From contig NZ_BMPQ01000006.1 in NCBI RefSeq assembly GCF_014647675.1, forward strand, positions 43,069 to 107,068: a stretch of DNA of 64,000 nucleotides. The letters run 5' to 3'. The first letter of the stretch is position 1. Each line of letters starts with the position of its first letter. A program made the position numbers and the translations under genes. The stretch is from Streptomyces flaveus. Its GTDB lineage: Bacteria > Actinomycetota > Actinomycetes > Streptomycetales > Streptomycetaceae. The notes under the pieces are model-generated. The model was not told where the DNA came from. It made no database searches and worked only from the letters and a program-made list of their open reading frames with translations. Below are positions 54,902 to 62,986 of the stretch, one piece after another.

Positions 54902-55840
54902 TCAGACCGAGACCGGCTCGCCCGCCGCCGCGGCGATCTCCGCCTCGGCGACGACACCGGAGACGCGGCGCAGCTTCTTCATCGGGCCGAGCTCGGACTC
55001 GTACACCTTCTTGACGCCGTCGCCGAGCGAGGCCTCGATGGTGCGGATGTCGCGGACGAGGCGGGTCAGACCCTGCGGCTCCACCGACGCGGCCTGGTCC
55101 GAACCCCACATCGCGCGGTCAAGCGTGATGTGGCGCTCGACGAAGGTGGCGCCCAGCGCGACCGCGGCCAGTGTGGTCTGCAGGCCGGTCTCGTGGCCCG
55201 AGTAGCCGATCGGGACGTTCGGGTACTCGGCCTGGAGGGTGTTGATGACGCGGAGGTTGAGCTCCTCGGCCTTCGCGGGGTAGGTCGAAGTGGCGTGGCA
55301 GAGAAGGATGTTGTCCGAGCCGAGGACCTCGACCGCGTGGCGGATCTGCTTCGGCGTCGACATGCCGGTGGAGAGGATGACCGTGCGGCCGGTGGCGCGC
55401 AGCGAGCGCAGCAGCTCGTCGTCGGTCAGGGACGCGGACGCGACCTTGTGGGCCGGGACGTCGAACTTCTCGAGGAAGGCGACGGCCTCGGTGTCCCACG
55501 GGGAGGCGAACCAGGCGATGTCCTTCGACTTGGAGTACTCGTCGATCTGGCGGTACTCGTCCTCGCCGAACTCCACGCGGTGGCGGTAGTCGATGTAGGT
55601 CATGCGGCCCCAGGGGGTGTCGCGCTCGATGTCCCACTGGTCGCGCGGGGTGCAGATCTCCGGGGTGCGCTTCTGGAACTTCACGGCGTCGCAGCCGGCC
55701 TCGGCGGCCGCGTCGATGAGCTTGAACGCGTTCTCGAGCTCGCCGTTGTGGTTGATGCCGATCTCGCCGACGACGTAGACGGGCCGGCCGGGGCCGGCGG
55801 TCTTCGAACCGAAGGTGCGCAGACGGGAGTTGGTGCTCAT
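54902..55840 (-). CDS. Sialic-acid/Kdn-type nonulosonate synthase (NeuB-like, no SAF domain)
   Basis: Condenses phosphoenolpyruvate with a hexose or N-acyl hexosamine (phosphate) to a nonulosonic acid. The 312-residue TIM barrel has VVGEIGINHNGELENAFKLIDAA, AVKFQKRTPEICTP, STGMSTPKQI, LLCHATSTYPA and GYSGHETGLQ, all typical of NeuB. The usual C-terminal antifreeze/SAF domain is absent, since the chain ends soon after the barrel. In S. coelicolor the related cluster makes Kdn-containing teichulosonic acid, as I recall. ATG start at 55840, 14 bp after the fusion-protein gene. Confidence 0.88.
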   Translation of the reverse strand: MSTNSRLRTFGSKTAGPGRPVYVVGEIGINHNGELENAFKLIDAAAEAGCDAVKFQKRTPEICTPRDQWDIERDTPWGRMTYIDYRHRVEFGEDEYRQIDEYSKSKDIAWFASPWDTEAVAFLEKFDVPAHKVASASLTDDELLRSLRATGRTVILSTGMSTPKQIRHAVEVLGSDNILLCHATSTYPAKAEELNLRVINTLQAEYPNVPIGYSGHETGLQTTLAAVALGATFVERHITLDRAMWGSDQAASVEPQGLTRLVRDIRTIEASLGDGVKKVYESELGPMKKLRRVSGVVAEAEIAAAAGEPVSV

Positions 55841-55854
55841 GGTGGAGAAGTTCC

Positions 55855-57153
55855 TTACTTGTCGAGGGAGTCGAGAGAAGGACCGAGGATCCAGCTGGCG
55901 ATCTCTCGGATCGCGCCGTCGCCACCGGGGACGGTGGTGACCGCGCGTGCGGCGCCGCGCACGACGTCGTGGGCGCTCGCGACCGCCACGGGCCAGCCCA
56001 CGAGGGCGAAGCACGGGAGGTCGTTGACGTCGTTGCCGACGTAGAGCACGCGCTCAGGCGCGATGCCCTGCTCCTCGCACCACTGCTTCAGTGCGAGGTC
56101 TTTCCGGTCGATGCCGTGGAGGACCGGAATCTGCAGCTTCCGGGCTCTGGCGGCGACGACCGGGTTCTGCTCCGTGGACAGGATCAGCATCGTCAGGCCG
56201 CTCTTGCGGAGGGCCGCGATACCGAGTCCGTCCCCGCGGTGCACGGAGACGAACTCCCGTCCGTCGGAGTCGATCAGCACCCTGTCGTCGGTCTGGGTGC
56301 CGTCGAAGTCGAGTACGACCGCGTCGATGTCTTCGGCGGTCGGGAGGGCGCCGGGGCGGTTCGCGTCGAACAGCGGCGCCAGCGCGCGGGCCCGGGCGAG
56401 GTCGTGCGGGTCGTCGATCTCCAGGACCCGGGCGGGGTCGGTGCGGACGAGCTCCGTACGGCCGAAGAAACGGTGCTTGTGCTCGCGCAGGCCGACGGCG
56501 TTCATGGCGTAGGCGGCGCCGGTCTCCAGCAGGTCCTGCGGGCGGTCCTGGCGGCGCGGGCGGAAGGACTTGTCGTGGTTGACGCCGTAACCGCCGTCCG
56601 TGGCCGTGGTGTTGGCGACGGCCGTGCCACCGCCGACGGCCTGGGTGGCCCGGGTGTCGACCACGGCCGGGTCGTCGTCGGCGTCCCGCCAGATGAAGCC
56701 GTGGAAGGGCGCCACGGTCAGCGCGGTGTCCGCGCCGTTCTCCACGACCGCGCCCGCGACCCCGTCGAGGTCCTCGCGGACGATGAACGGGCTGGTGCAC
56801 TGCACGAGCAGCACCACGTCGACCGCGGAGCCGTGCAGCGCCTCGTGGGCGTCCATGGCGTGCAGGACGGCCGCCTCGGAGGTGGCCGTGTCGCCGGCGA
56901 TGGCGGCGGGGCGCAGTACGACTTCCGCGCCGGCCTCGCGGGCGGCGGCGGCGATCGCCTGGTCGTCGGTGGAGACCACGACGTCCGTCACCAGCCGGGC
57001 CGCACGGCATTCGCGCACCGCGCGGGCCACCAGCGGCACGCCGCCGACCGGGAGGAGGTTCTTGGCGGGGACGCCCTTGGAGCCGCCCCTGGCGGGGATC
57101 ACCGCGAGCACGCGACGTACCGAAGTCGCCGGTCCCGCTTCCGGGTTGGACAT
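55855..57153 (-). CDS. Acylneuraminate cytidylyltransferase fused to HAD phosphatase
   Basis: A 432-residue bifunctional protein. The N-terminal part (about 10-255) is a CMP-nonulosonate synthetase: AVIPARGGSKGVPAKNLLPVGG, VVVSTDDQAIA and the LLVQCTSPF segment. The C-terminal part (about 275-430) is a KdsC-like HAD phosphatase: DFDGTQTDD nucleophile motif, LSTEQNPVVAARA and GNDVNDLPCF. Together they would remove a 9-phosphate and activate the sugar with CMP for the polysialyltransferase-like enzymes. AAGGAG lies 8 nt before the ATG at 57153. Confidence 0.92.
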   Translation of the reverse strand: MSNPEAGPATSVRRVLAVIPARGGSKGVPAKNLLPVGGVPLVARAVRECRAARLVTDVVVSTDDQAIAAAAREAGAEVVLRPAAIAGDTATSEAAVLHAMDAHEALHGSAVDVVLLVQCTSPFIVREDLDGVAGAVVENGADTALTVAPFHGFIWRDADDDPAVVDTRATQAVGGGTAVANTTATDGGYGVNHDKSFRPRRQDRPQDLLETGAAYAMNAVGLREHKHRFFGRTELVRTDPARVLEIDDPHDLARARALAPLFDANRPGALPTAEDIDAVVLDFDGTQTDDRVLIDSDGREFVSVHRGDGLGIAALRKSGLTMLILSTEQNPVVAARARKLQIPVLHGIDRKDLALKQWCEEQGIAPERVLYVGNDVNDLPCFALVGWPVAVASAHDVVRGAARAVTTVPGGDGAIREIASWILGPSLDSLDK

Positions 57154-57209
57154 GGCATGTACTCCTTGCGAGGGGTTCGGGGCGCCCGCGCCCGTCGGCT
57201 CGGGGGCGC

Positions 57210-58535
57210 TCACAGCTCGCCCATCCGCCGGATGACGGGCGCCACGCGCTGCACGCCGTGCCGGTAGGCGCCGCGCGCCGCCCGGCGCACGATCTGCCGT
57301 ACGGGTCCCGGCTCGGTGTCGGCGGCGGGCGCGCCGGGCAGCGGGCTGCCGTCCGGGGCGAGGTGGTGGCGGGCGAGGATTCCGGGCAGATAGCCGGGGG
57401 CGGTGACGGGCGTGTAGTAGGGGGCGAGGGAAGGGAGTTCGCCCTTGTCGAGCAGCTCGGCGATGCGCGTACGGGCCGCGTCGAAGGCCGTCTCGTACGC
57501 TCCGTCGGCGGCGACGCCCTGCCGTGCCACCCACTCCTCGTCGGGCGTCGGCCGGTGCCCGGCGTCGAGCTGGTCCCAGGAGGCGAGGCAGCCGGAGCCG
57601 ACGAAGTGGTGGTTGCCCAGCGACTCGCGCACGCCCAGGTCCGTGAGCAGGACCGTGGGGATGCGCCGGTGCAGGGACTCCAGTGCGGCCGTCGAGCTGA
57701 CGGTGACCAGCAGGTCGGTGCGGTCGAGGACGTCGCCCATGTGCCCGTACACGAGGCGGAAGTTGGCGGGCAGGTCGAGGCGCTGCGCCAGCTTCTGGTA
57801 GGGCTGCTCCTCGATGTGCGTGGTGTGCTCGCCGGGCTTGGAGCGCAGCTTCAGCAGGACCTCGCGGTCCGGGTGCAGCCGTGCGTGCTTGACAAGCCGC
57901 TCCAGCAGGTACGTACGGTCCTTTCGGCTCTCCGGCACAGAGGGCTGCGCGGCGAAGACGACGGTGTACGGGTCGTGCTTCTCGTACGAGTCGCCGCCGA
58001 GGAACGGCAGCGCGACCTCGGTCACGGAGGAGGCGTCGGCGCCCACTCCCTCGTACACGGCGGTGAAGCGTTCCGCGTCCTGGCGGGAGTTGGCGAGGAC
58101 GAGGTCCGCGCCGTGCCGCAGCAGCAGCCCGTCGGCGAGCTTCTCGTATACGACGCCGACATAGCCGGTGACGACAACGGGCCGCTTCGCGCTCCCCTTT
58201 GAGGCGGCGCGCTCCTGCCAGGCGTGCCCGAGTCCGTGCAGCATCGCCTGGACGGCGCCGCCGACGAGGGCGAGCACGACGATGTCGTACTCCGCTTCCC
58301 GCAGGGTCCGCAGGAATTCGACACCGGTGACCTCGCGGAGCGAGTCCGCGCGGACGCCGACCTCTTGGAGCTGGCGGGCGGTGGGGGTCGCACGGCCGCG
58401 CAGGAGATAACCGTCGAGGCGGATGTCCGATTCGGCCGGTGCAATACGGTTCGCGGTGAGCGCGCCCCATTTCCACCGGGTATCGGAATCCGCGAGAACG
58501 GCGACTCGCAGGGACTTCGAAGTACTTGCTGGCAC
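57210..58535 (-). CDS. Putative glycosyltransferase (DUF6716-like)
   Basis: A 441-residue GT-B-like protein: LRVAVLADSDTRWKWGAL at the N-terminus and the LVTVSSTAALESLHRRIPTVLLTDLG segment typical of glycopolymer transferases (CDP-glycerol or polysialyl type). It is presumably part of polymer synthesis or initiation. The GTG at 58535 follows TAGCGT on the minus strand (58543-58548) by 7 nt, so the minus-strand operon starts leaderless. Upstream genes NeuB-like and the fusion lie downstream of it in transcription, 56 bp apart. Confidence 0.8.
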   Translation of the reverse strand: MPASTSKSLRVAVLADSDTRWKWGALTANRIAPAESDIRLDGYLLRGRATPTARQLQEVGVRADSLREVTGVEFLRTLREAEYDIVVLALVGGAVQAMLHGLGHAWQERAASKGSAKRPVVVTGYVGVVYEKLADGLLLRHGADLVLANSRQDAERFTAVYEGVGADASSVTEVALPFLGGDSYEKHDPYTVVFAAQPSVPESRKDRTYLLERLVKHARLHPDREVLLKLRSKPGEHTTHIEEQPYQKLAQRLDLPANFRLVYGHMGDVLDRTDLLVTVSSTAALESLHRRIPTVLLTDLGVRESLGNHHFVGSGCLASWDQLDAGHRPTPDEEWVARQGVAADGAYETAFDAARTRIAELLDKGELPSLAPYYTPVTAPGYLPGILARHHLAPDGSPLPGAPAADTEPGPVRQIVRRAARGAYRHGVQRVAPVIRRMGEL

Positions 58536-58733
58536 GTCCAAGACGCTAGGAAGCGATTCCGATGCGCGGCCCAACCGGAATGCAACAAAGGGTTAACAGC
58601 ACATCGCCGAATGGCGAATCGGGCCCGGATCCGCGCAGGAAAAGGCTGGGTTCACCATTCCGCCACGCGCCGTTCACCTGGCATCTCACCATCGGTCAAG
58701 ACGAATGCCGGGCCGCCGCCTAACGTCACGTGG

Positions 58734-59711
58734 GTGGTCAAGCTCTCCGTCATCGTGCCGTTTTACAACGTGCAGCAATACGCACCCGACACCCTGAGGA
58801 GTCTGCGTGCCAACGCGCGCCAGGACTTCGAATTCATTCTCGTCGACGACTGCTCGCGCGACGAGACACCGGACATTCTCGCGCGCGCGGAGCGCGAGCT
58901 CCAGGGTGCCGTGTACGTCAGACACGAGCAGAACGGAGGTCTGGCGACCGCGCGCAACACGGGCATCGACGCGGCGCGCGGCGAGTACCTGACGTTCCTC
59001 GACGGCGATGACTGGCTCGCGCCCGGCTACTACGAGCAACTCCTCGCCGCCATCGAGGAGTTGGGCGTCGATTTCGTCCGTACGGACCATGTCCAGACGA
59101 CCGCTCGGGCCCGCTCGATCCACCGGGTTCCGCACGGTCGGCGCGGTGTCGTGCTGAACCCGCGCGAGGCGATCCTGCCCGCCGACCGCTCCACCTCCGT
59201 GGACTACGCATACGCCTGGGCGGGCATCTACCACCGCCGTCTGGTCGACCGGGGCGTGCTGCACTTCACCGACGGGCTGCGCACGGCCGAGGACCGGCCG
59301 TGGATCTGGAAACTGCACCGCGAGGCCGAGTCGTTCGGCGTGGTGGGGCTGCTCGGCGTGTTCTACCGGCGCGGAGTTTCGTCCTCGCTGACGCAGATCG
59401 GGGACGTACGGCAGCTGGATTTCATTCGCGCCTTCGACCAGGTCGTACGGGAAACGGCAGAGGACCGTGAGGCGGACAAACTCCTGCCGAAGGCCGTACG
59501 GACCTACTGTGCGATTATTTCTCATCACCTGGGATCCATCGAAAGGTTCGAGCCTCCCGTGGCACGGAAACTGAAGTCGATGAGTGCCGTCGCATTGCGG
59601 CGTATGCCGCAGGACGTCCTCGACGACGCCCTCGACTCCATGGACGTACAGCGCGCGACGCGACTGCGCCGGCTGCGCCGCCGTCCCGTGTCCGCGGGGG
59701 TGGCCGCGTGA
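58734..59711 (+). CDS. Family 2 glycosyltransferase
   Basis: A 325-residue GT-A glycosyltransferase. The family start KLSVIVPFYNVQQY, the nucleotide-contact Asp in LVDDCSRDETPD and the DxD-like LDGDDWL motif are present. The C-terminal part is helical and specific to actinobacterial wall-polymer genes. The GTG at 58734 follows TAACGT (58721-58726) by 7 nt, so leaderless. It heads the plus-strand half of the cluster, divergent from the DUF6716-like gene, and overlaps the next gene by GTGA. Confidence 0.9.
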   Translation: MVKLSVIVPFYNVQQYAPDTLRSLRANARQDFEFILVDDCSRDETPDILARAERELQGAVYVRHEQNGGLATARNTGIDAARGEYLTFLDGDDWLAPGYYEQLLAAIEELGVDFVRTDHVQTTARARSIHRVPHGRRGVVLNPREAILPADRSTSVDYAYAWAGIYHRRLVDRGVLHFTDGLRTAEDRPWIWKLHREAESFGVVGLLGVFYRRGVSSSLTQIGDVRQLDFIRAFDQVVRETAEDREADKLLPKAVRTYCAIISHHLGSIERFEPPVARKLKSMSAVALRRMPQDVLDDALDSMDVQRATRLRRLRRRPVSAGVAA

Positions 59712-61042
59712 CCACCCAGATCTTCATGGCGTCGACGCTGTACGGCACGGCGACGCTGGCGGCGGCCGTAGACGCCGACTGCTTCCGCCCGGCCGACCGG
59801 CGCATCCTGCTGGTCTCCAACAACTCGGCGACACCCGAGACCTCGCCGGGCATCGACGAGATGCCCGGCTTCGAGCAGCTGCGCGGCCGGTTCGACGACG
59901 TCGTCTCGTGGAACGAGACCATCTCCCCTTTCCACCCGGGCGGTTGGTCCCCACGCCTGAACGACGTACCGCTGTGGGAGCGTCATCTGCGGCTCGCCTG
60001 GAACCTCGGTGACGACGACATCGAGCTGGCCGTCGAGTCGATCCAGGTGAACCCGGCCCTCGGCGTCGCGCAGATCTTCACGGGCGCGCCCATCACCGTC
60101 TACGCGGACGGCCTGATGAGCTACGGGCCCACCCGCAGCAAGATCGACCCGCTGGTCGGCACGCGCATCGACCGGCTCCTCCACCTCGACCTCGTGCCGG
60201 ACCTCAAGCCGCTGCTGCTCACCGAGTTCGATGTCGAGCCGGAGATCGTGCCGACGGACGCGTTCACCAAGGTGCTCGCCGAACTCATCGACACGGGTGA
60301 CGAGTTGCCCGTCATCGAAGAACCGGCCCTGCTGCTCGGCCAGTACCTCTCCGCGCTCGGCATCCTGACCGCCGAGCAGGAAGAGGACCTGCATGTACGG
60401 ATGTTGAGGGGAGCCGTCCAACTCGGCCACCAGCGCGTGGTGTTCAAGCCGCACCCCAGCGCCCCGGCCCGCTGGTCGCGCGCCCTGGAGAAGGAGGCCG
60501 AGAAGCTCGGCGCCGAACTCACGGTGCTGGACACTCCGGTGCTCGCCGAGGTGCTCTACCAGCGGATGCGGCCCGCGCTGGTCGCCGGCTGCTTCTCCAC
60601 GGCGCTTCTCACCGCCTCGGCGCTGTACGGCCTGCCCGTCGCCCGGATCGGCACGGAGACGCTCCTGGAACGCCTCAAGCCGTACGAGAACAGCAATCGC
60701 GTCCCCGTGACGATCGTGGACGCCATGCTGCCCGAGCTGACGGACCAGAAGGCGGTCACCGAGCAGCGCAAGGGGCTCGGCACGGACCGACTGACCGAAC
60801 TGCTGCGGGCGGTGGGCTACGCCATGCAGTCCAAGATCTACCCGGATCTGCGGCCGACCGCCGAGCGGTATCTGTCGCGCCACCTCAACGGCCACACCTG
60901 GCGCTACTTCAAACGCCGACGGCTCACCTCGCTGGGCCTGCCCGGCGCCGTGCCGACCCAACTGGCCTTCATCCCGCGCAACGCCACCGTACGCCGTGTG
61001 GCCCGTCGCGCCCGATCGCTCAAGAGGGCCACTCTCGGATGA
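59708..61042 (+). CDS. Polysialyltransferase-family protein
   Basis: A 444-residue protein of the alpha-2,8-polysialyltransferase family type: QIFMASTLYGTATLAAAVDA start, YADGLMSYGPTR and HPSAP and CFSTALLTASALYGLP segments, the latter two carrying the HP and SS/T motifs of CMP-sugar using transferases. Likely the polymerase for the nonulosonic-acid chain. GTGA overlap with the upstream GT2 gene and ATGA overlap with the acyltransferase show a coupled three-gene operon. Confidence 0.85.
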   Translation: MTTQIFMASTLYGTATLAAAVDADCFRPADRRILLVSNNSATPETSPGIDEMPGFEQLRGRFDDVVSWNETISPFHPGGWSPRLNDVPLWERHLRLAWNLGDDDIELAVESIQVNPALGVAQIFTGAPITVYADGLMSYGPTRSKIDPLVGTRIDRLLHLDLVPDLKPLLLTEFDVEPEIVPTDAFTKVLAELIDTGDELPVIEEPALLLGQYLSALGILTAEQEEDLHVRMLRGAVQLGHQRVVFKPHPSAPARWSRALEKEAEKLGAELTVLDTPVLAEVLYQRMRPALVAGCFSTALLTASALYGLPVARIGTETLLERLKPYENSNRVPVTIVDAMLPELTDQKAVTEQRKGLGTDRLTELLRAVGYAMQSKIYPDLRPTAERYLSRHLNGHTWRYFKRRRLTSLGLPGAVPTQLAFIPRNATVRRVARRARSLKRATLG

Positions 61043-62214
61043 CTTCGGTCGACTCAAAGCCCGCCCCGACGGTCTTTCCGGAGGCGGGCACCACCGCCGT
61101 CAGTACCGGCACCGGTTCCGACGGCACACCACCGCCCCGGATCATCGCCCGGCCGCGCACGTCGCGCCTTCGCGCGCTCGACGGATTGAGGCTGATCGCC
61201 GCGCTGATGGTGGCCGCGTACCACTACGGCGGCCGGGACGGCGAGGTCGCGAAGGCGTGGGGCTCCTCCGCGAAGCTGCAATTCCCCACGCTGAGCGAGT
61301 GGTTCGCGTACGGCTGCCTGGGCGTGCACATCTTCTTCGTCATCAGCGGCTTCGTGATCTGCATGAGCGGCTGGGGACGTCCGCTGCGCTCGTTCTTCGC
61401 CTCGCGCGCGTCACGGCTGCTGCCGTCGTACTGGGCGGCGGTGATCCTCGTGACGGTGGTCTTCGCACTGCCGGTGGTGGCGTACAAGGCCGTCTCGCCG
61501 AGCGACGCGCTGCTGAACCTGACGATGATGCAGCAACCCCTGGGCGTGGACCGGGTGTTGGGCGTCTGCTGGACCCTGTGGGCGGAGGTCCGCTTCTACG
61601 CGCTGTTCGCGCTGTGCGTCGTCATGCCGGGCGCGAACCGTCAGGGCATCATCCTGTTCTGCGCGGGCTGGACCATGGCCGCGGCGATCGCCGAGGCGGC
61701 GAACGAACCGCTGCTCGACCTGATCCTGATGCCCGAGTACGCACCGTTCTTCATCGGCGGCATCGGCCTCTACCTCATCCACCGCGACCGGCACGACGCG
61801 TACGCCTGGGGCATCGTGATCGTCAGCTGGCTGATCGGCCAGCACTACGCCGTCTCCTCGCTGTGGCACGCACCCAACCCGGACTTCTTCTCCTACCGCA
61901 CCTCGTCCGGCATCATCCTGGTCGTCACCTTCGGCTTCGTCGCGGTCAGCGCGATCGCCCTGGGCTGGCTGAACTGGGCCCACTGGCGCTGGCTGAGCGT
62001 CGCCGGCGCGCTGACGTACCCCTTCTACCTGGTGCACGAGCACCTCGGCTGGGTCGCCATCAAGGCCTACCACCAGAGCCTGGGCATCCCGTCGTACGCG
62101 ACCTTCCTGCTGACGATCGCGACGATGCTGCTGCTGGCATGGCTGATGAACCGCTTCATCGAGGACCGCTGGACACCAAAGCTGCGCTCGGCGCTGTCGA
62201 GGCCTCGCCGCTGA
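61039..62214 (+). CDS. Acyltransferase family 3 (OafA-type) membrane protein
   Basis: A 391-residue integral membrane acyltransferase with about ten spans. The N-terminal LRALDGLRLIAALMVAAYHY contains the catalytic His-x(n) motif region, and FFVISGFVICMSG and the R of SRASRLLPSYW are family hallmarks. Expected to O-acetylate the wall polymer or its precursors. Start overlaps the polysialyltransferase stop by ATGA. Downstream a 20-bp tandem repeat covers the stop codon. Confidence 0.92.
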   Translation: MTSVDSKPAPTVFPEAGTTAVSTGTGSDGTPPPRIIARPRTSRLRALDGLRLIAALMVAAYHYGGRDGEVAKAWGSSAKLQFPTLSEWFAYGCLGVHIFFVISGFVICMSGWGRPLRSFFASRASRLLPSYWAAVILVTVVFALPVVAYKAVSPSDALLNLTMMQQPLGVDRVLGVCWTLWAEVRFYALFALCVVMPGANRQGIILFCAGWTMAAAIAEAANEPLLDLILMPEYAPFFIGGIGLYLIHRDRHDAYAWGIVIVSWLIGQHYAVSSLWHAPNPDFFSYRTSSGIILVVTFGFVAVSAIALGWLNWAHWRWLSVAGALTYPFYLVHEHLGWVAIKAYHQSLGIPSYATFLLTIATMLLLAWLMNRFIEDRWTPKLRSALSRPRR

Positions 62215-62248
62215 ACGCCTTCAAGGGGCGCTGAACGCCATCAAGATC
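62209..62248. repeat. 20-bp tandem repeat across the acyltransferase stop
   Basis: CGCTGAACGCC(T/A)TCAAG units at 62209-62228 and 62229-62248. The first contains the acyltransferase TGA and the second overlaps the convergent TetR stop. Looks like a recent small duplication. Confidence 0.6.
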
Positions 62249-62882
62249 CCCGCAGCGTCACGCCGATTCCGGCGATGACCGCCGCGAGGCCTTCCTCGAA
62301 GCCGCGGTCGTGGTCGCGGAACATCTCCTCACCCGCGGCCACGGCGAGGGGGTAGGCGGCGAGCCGTTCGGCGCGGGCCGCCAGGTCGTACCCCTCACCG
62401 CCCTTGACCGGGTCGGGCCCCATCGCCTGCTCCTCGATGACATAGCCGATCGTGTAGCTGGACGCGGTGAACCAGGCACGGGCGGCGCCGGCCGGGGTGA
62501 AGCCGTCGCCCGTGAGCGTCCGGAGGTGGCGCTCCATCGGGTCCGCGTACGACATGTCCGTGAAGTGCGTACCGCTGTAGACCTTGGCGCCGTCGCGATA
62601 GCGCAGCAGGTGCGCGCGCAGGCCGCGCATCGCGGTGGCGATGGCGTCCTGCCACCGCGCCGGGAGCTCGCCGAGGTCGGCGTTCATCCGTCGGAGCATC
62701 ACCGTCGCCATCTCGTCCAGCAGCGCCTTCTTGTCCTTGAAGTGCCAGTAGAGGGCGGGGGCCTTGACGTCCAGTTCCTTGGCGATGGCGCGCAGGGTGA
62801 GACCTTCGAGGCCGACCTCGTTCAGCAGCCGCAGCGCGGTGTCGGCCACCAGCGCCCGGTCGATCTTCTTCGCCACAGCCAC
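62241..62882 (-). CDS. TetR-family transcriptional repressor
   Basis: A 213-residue TetR regulator of the tetracycline-repressor-like class. The helix-turn-helix is at about 10-55 (GLEGLTLRAIAKELDVKAPALYWHFKDKKALLDEM) and an all-helical ligand domain follows. The GTG at 62882 lies 6 nt after TAGGGT on the minus strand (62889-62894), so probably leaderless. Two 15-bp operators in the divergent gap and the start of the monooxygenase gene are its likely targets. Confidence 0.93.
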   Translation of the reverse strand: MAVAKKIDRALVADTALRLLNEVGLEGLTLRAIAKELDVKAPALYWHFKDKKALLDEMATVMLRRMNADLGELPARWQDAIATAMRGLRAHLLRYRDGAKVYSGTHFTDMSYADPMERHLRTLTGDGFTPAGAARAWFTASSYTIGYVIEEQAMGPDPVKGGEGYDLAARAERLAAYPLAVAAGEEMFRDHDRGFEEGLAAVIAGIGVTLRGS

Positions 62883-62927
62883 GTCCGCACCCTATCCGGA
62901 CCCTGTCCGGCGGCACCCCCTTGACAA

Positions 62928-62942
62928 CTTAACAACGTTAAG
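62928..62942. promoter_or_regulatory. TetR operator 1
   Basis: CTTAACAACGTTAAG, 6-bp inverted arms around AAC. It lies in the spacer between TTGACA (62921-62926) and GACTCT (62945-62950), the presumed monooxygenase promoter, so a bound repressor would block it. Confidence 0.8.
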
Positions 62943-62962
62943 GAGACTCTTACGGCATGGAA

Positions 62963-62977
62963 CTTAACGACGTTAAG
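62963..62977. promoter_or_regulatory. TetR operator 2
   Basis: CTTAACGACGTTAAG, 35 bp centre to centre from operator 1 and one central base different. It lies in the leader (or first codons) of the monooxygenase gene. Two such sites suggest cooperative or road-block repression. Confidence 0.8.
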
Positions 62978-62986
62978 GAAGCCGAC

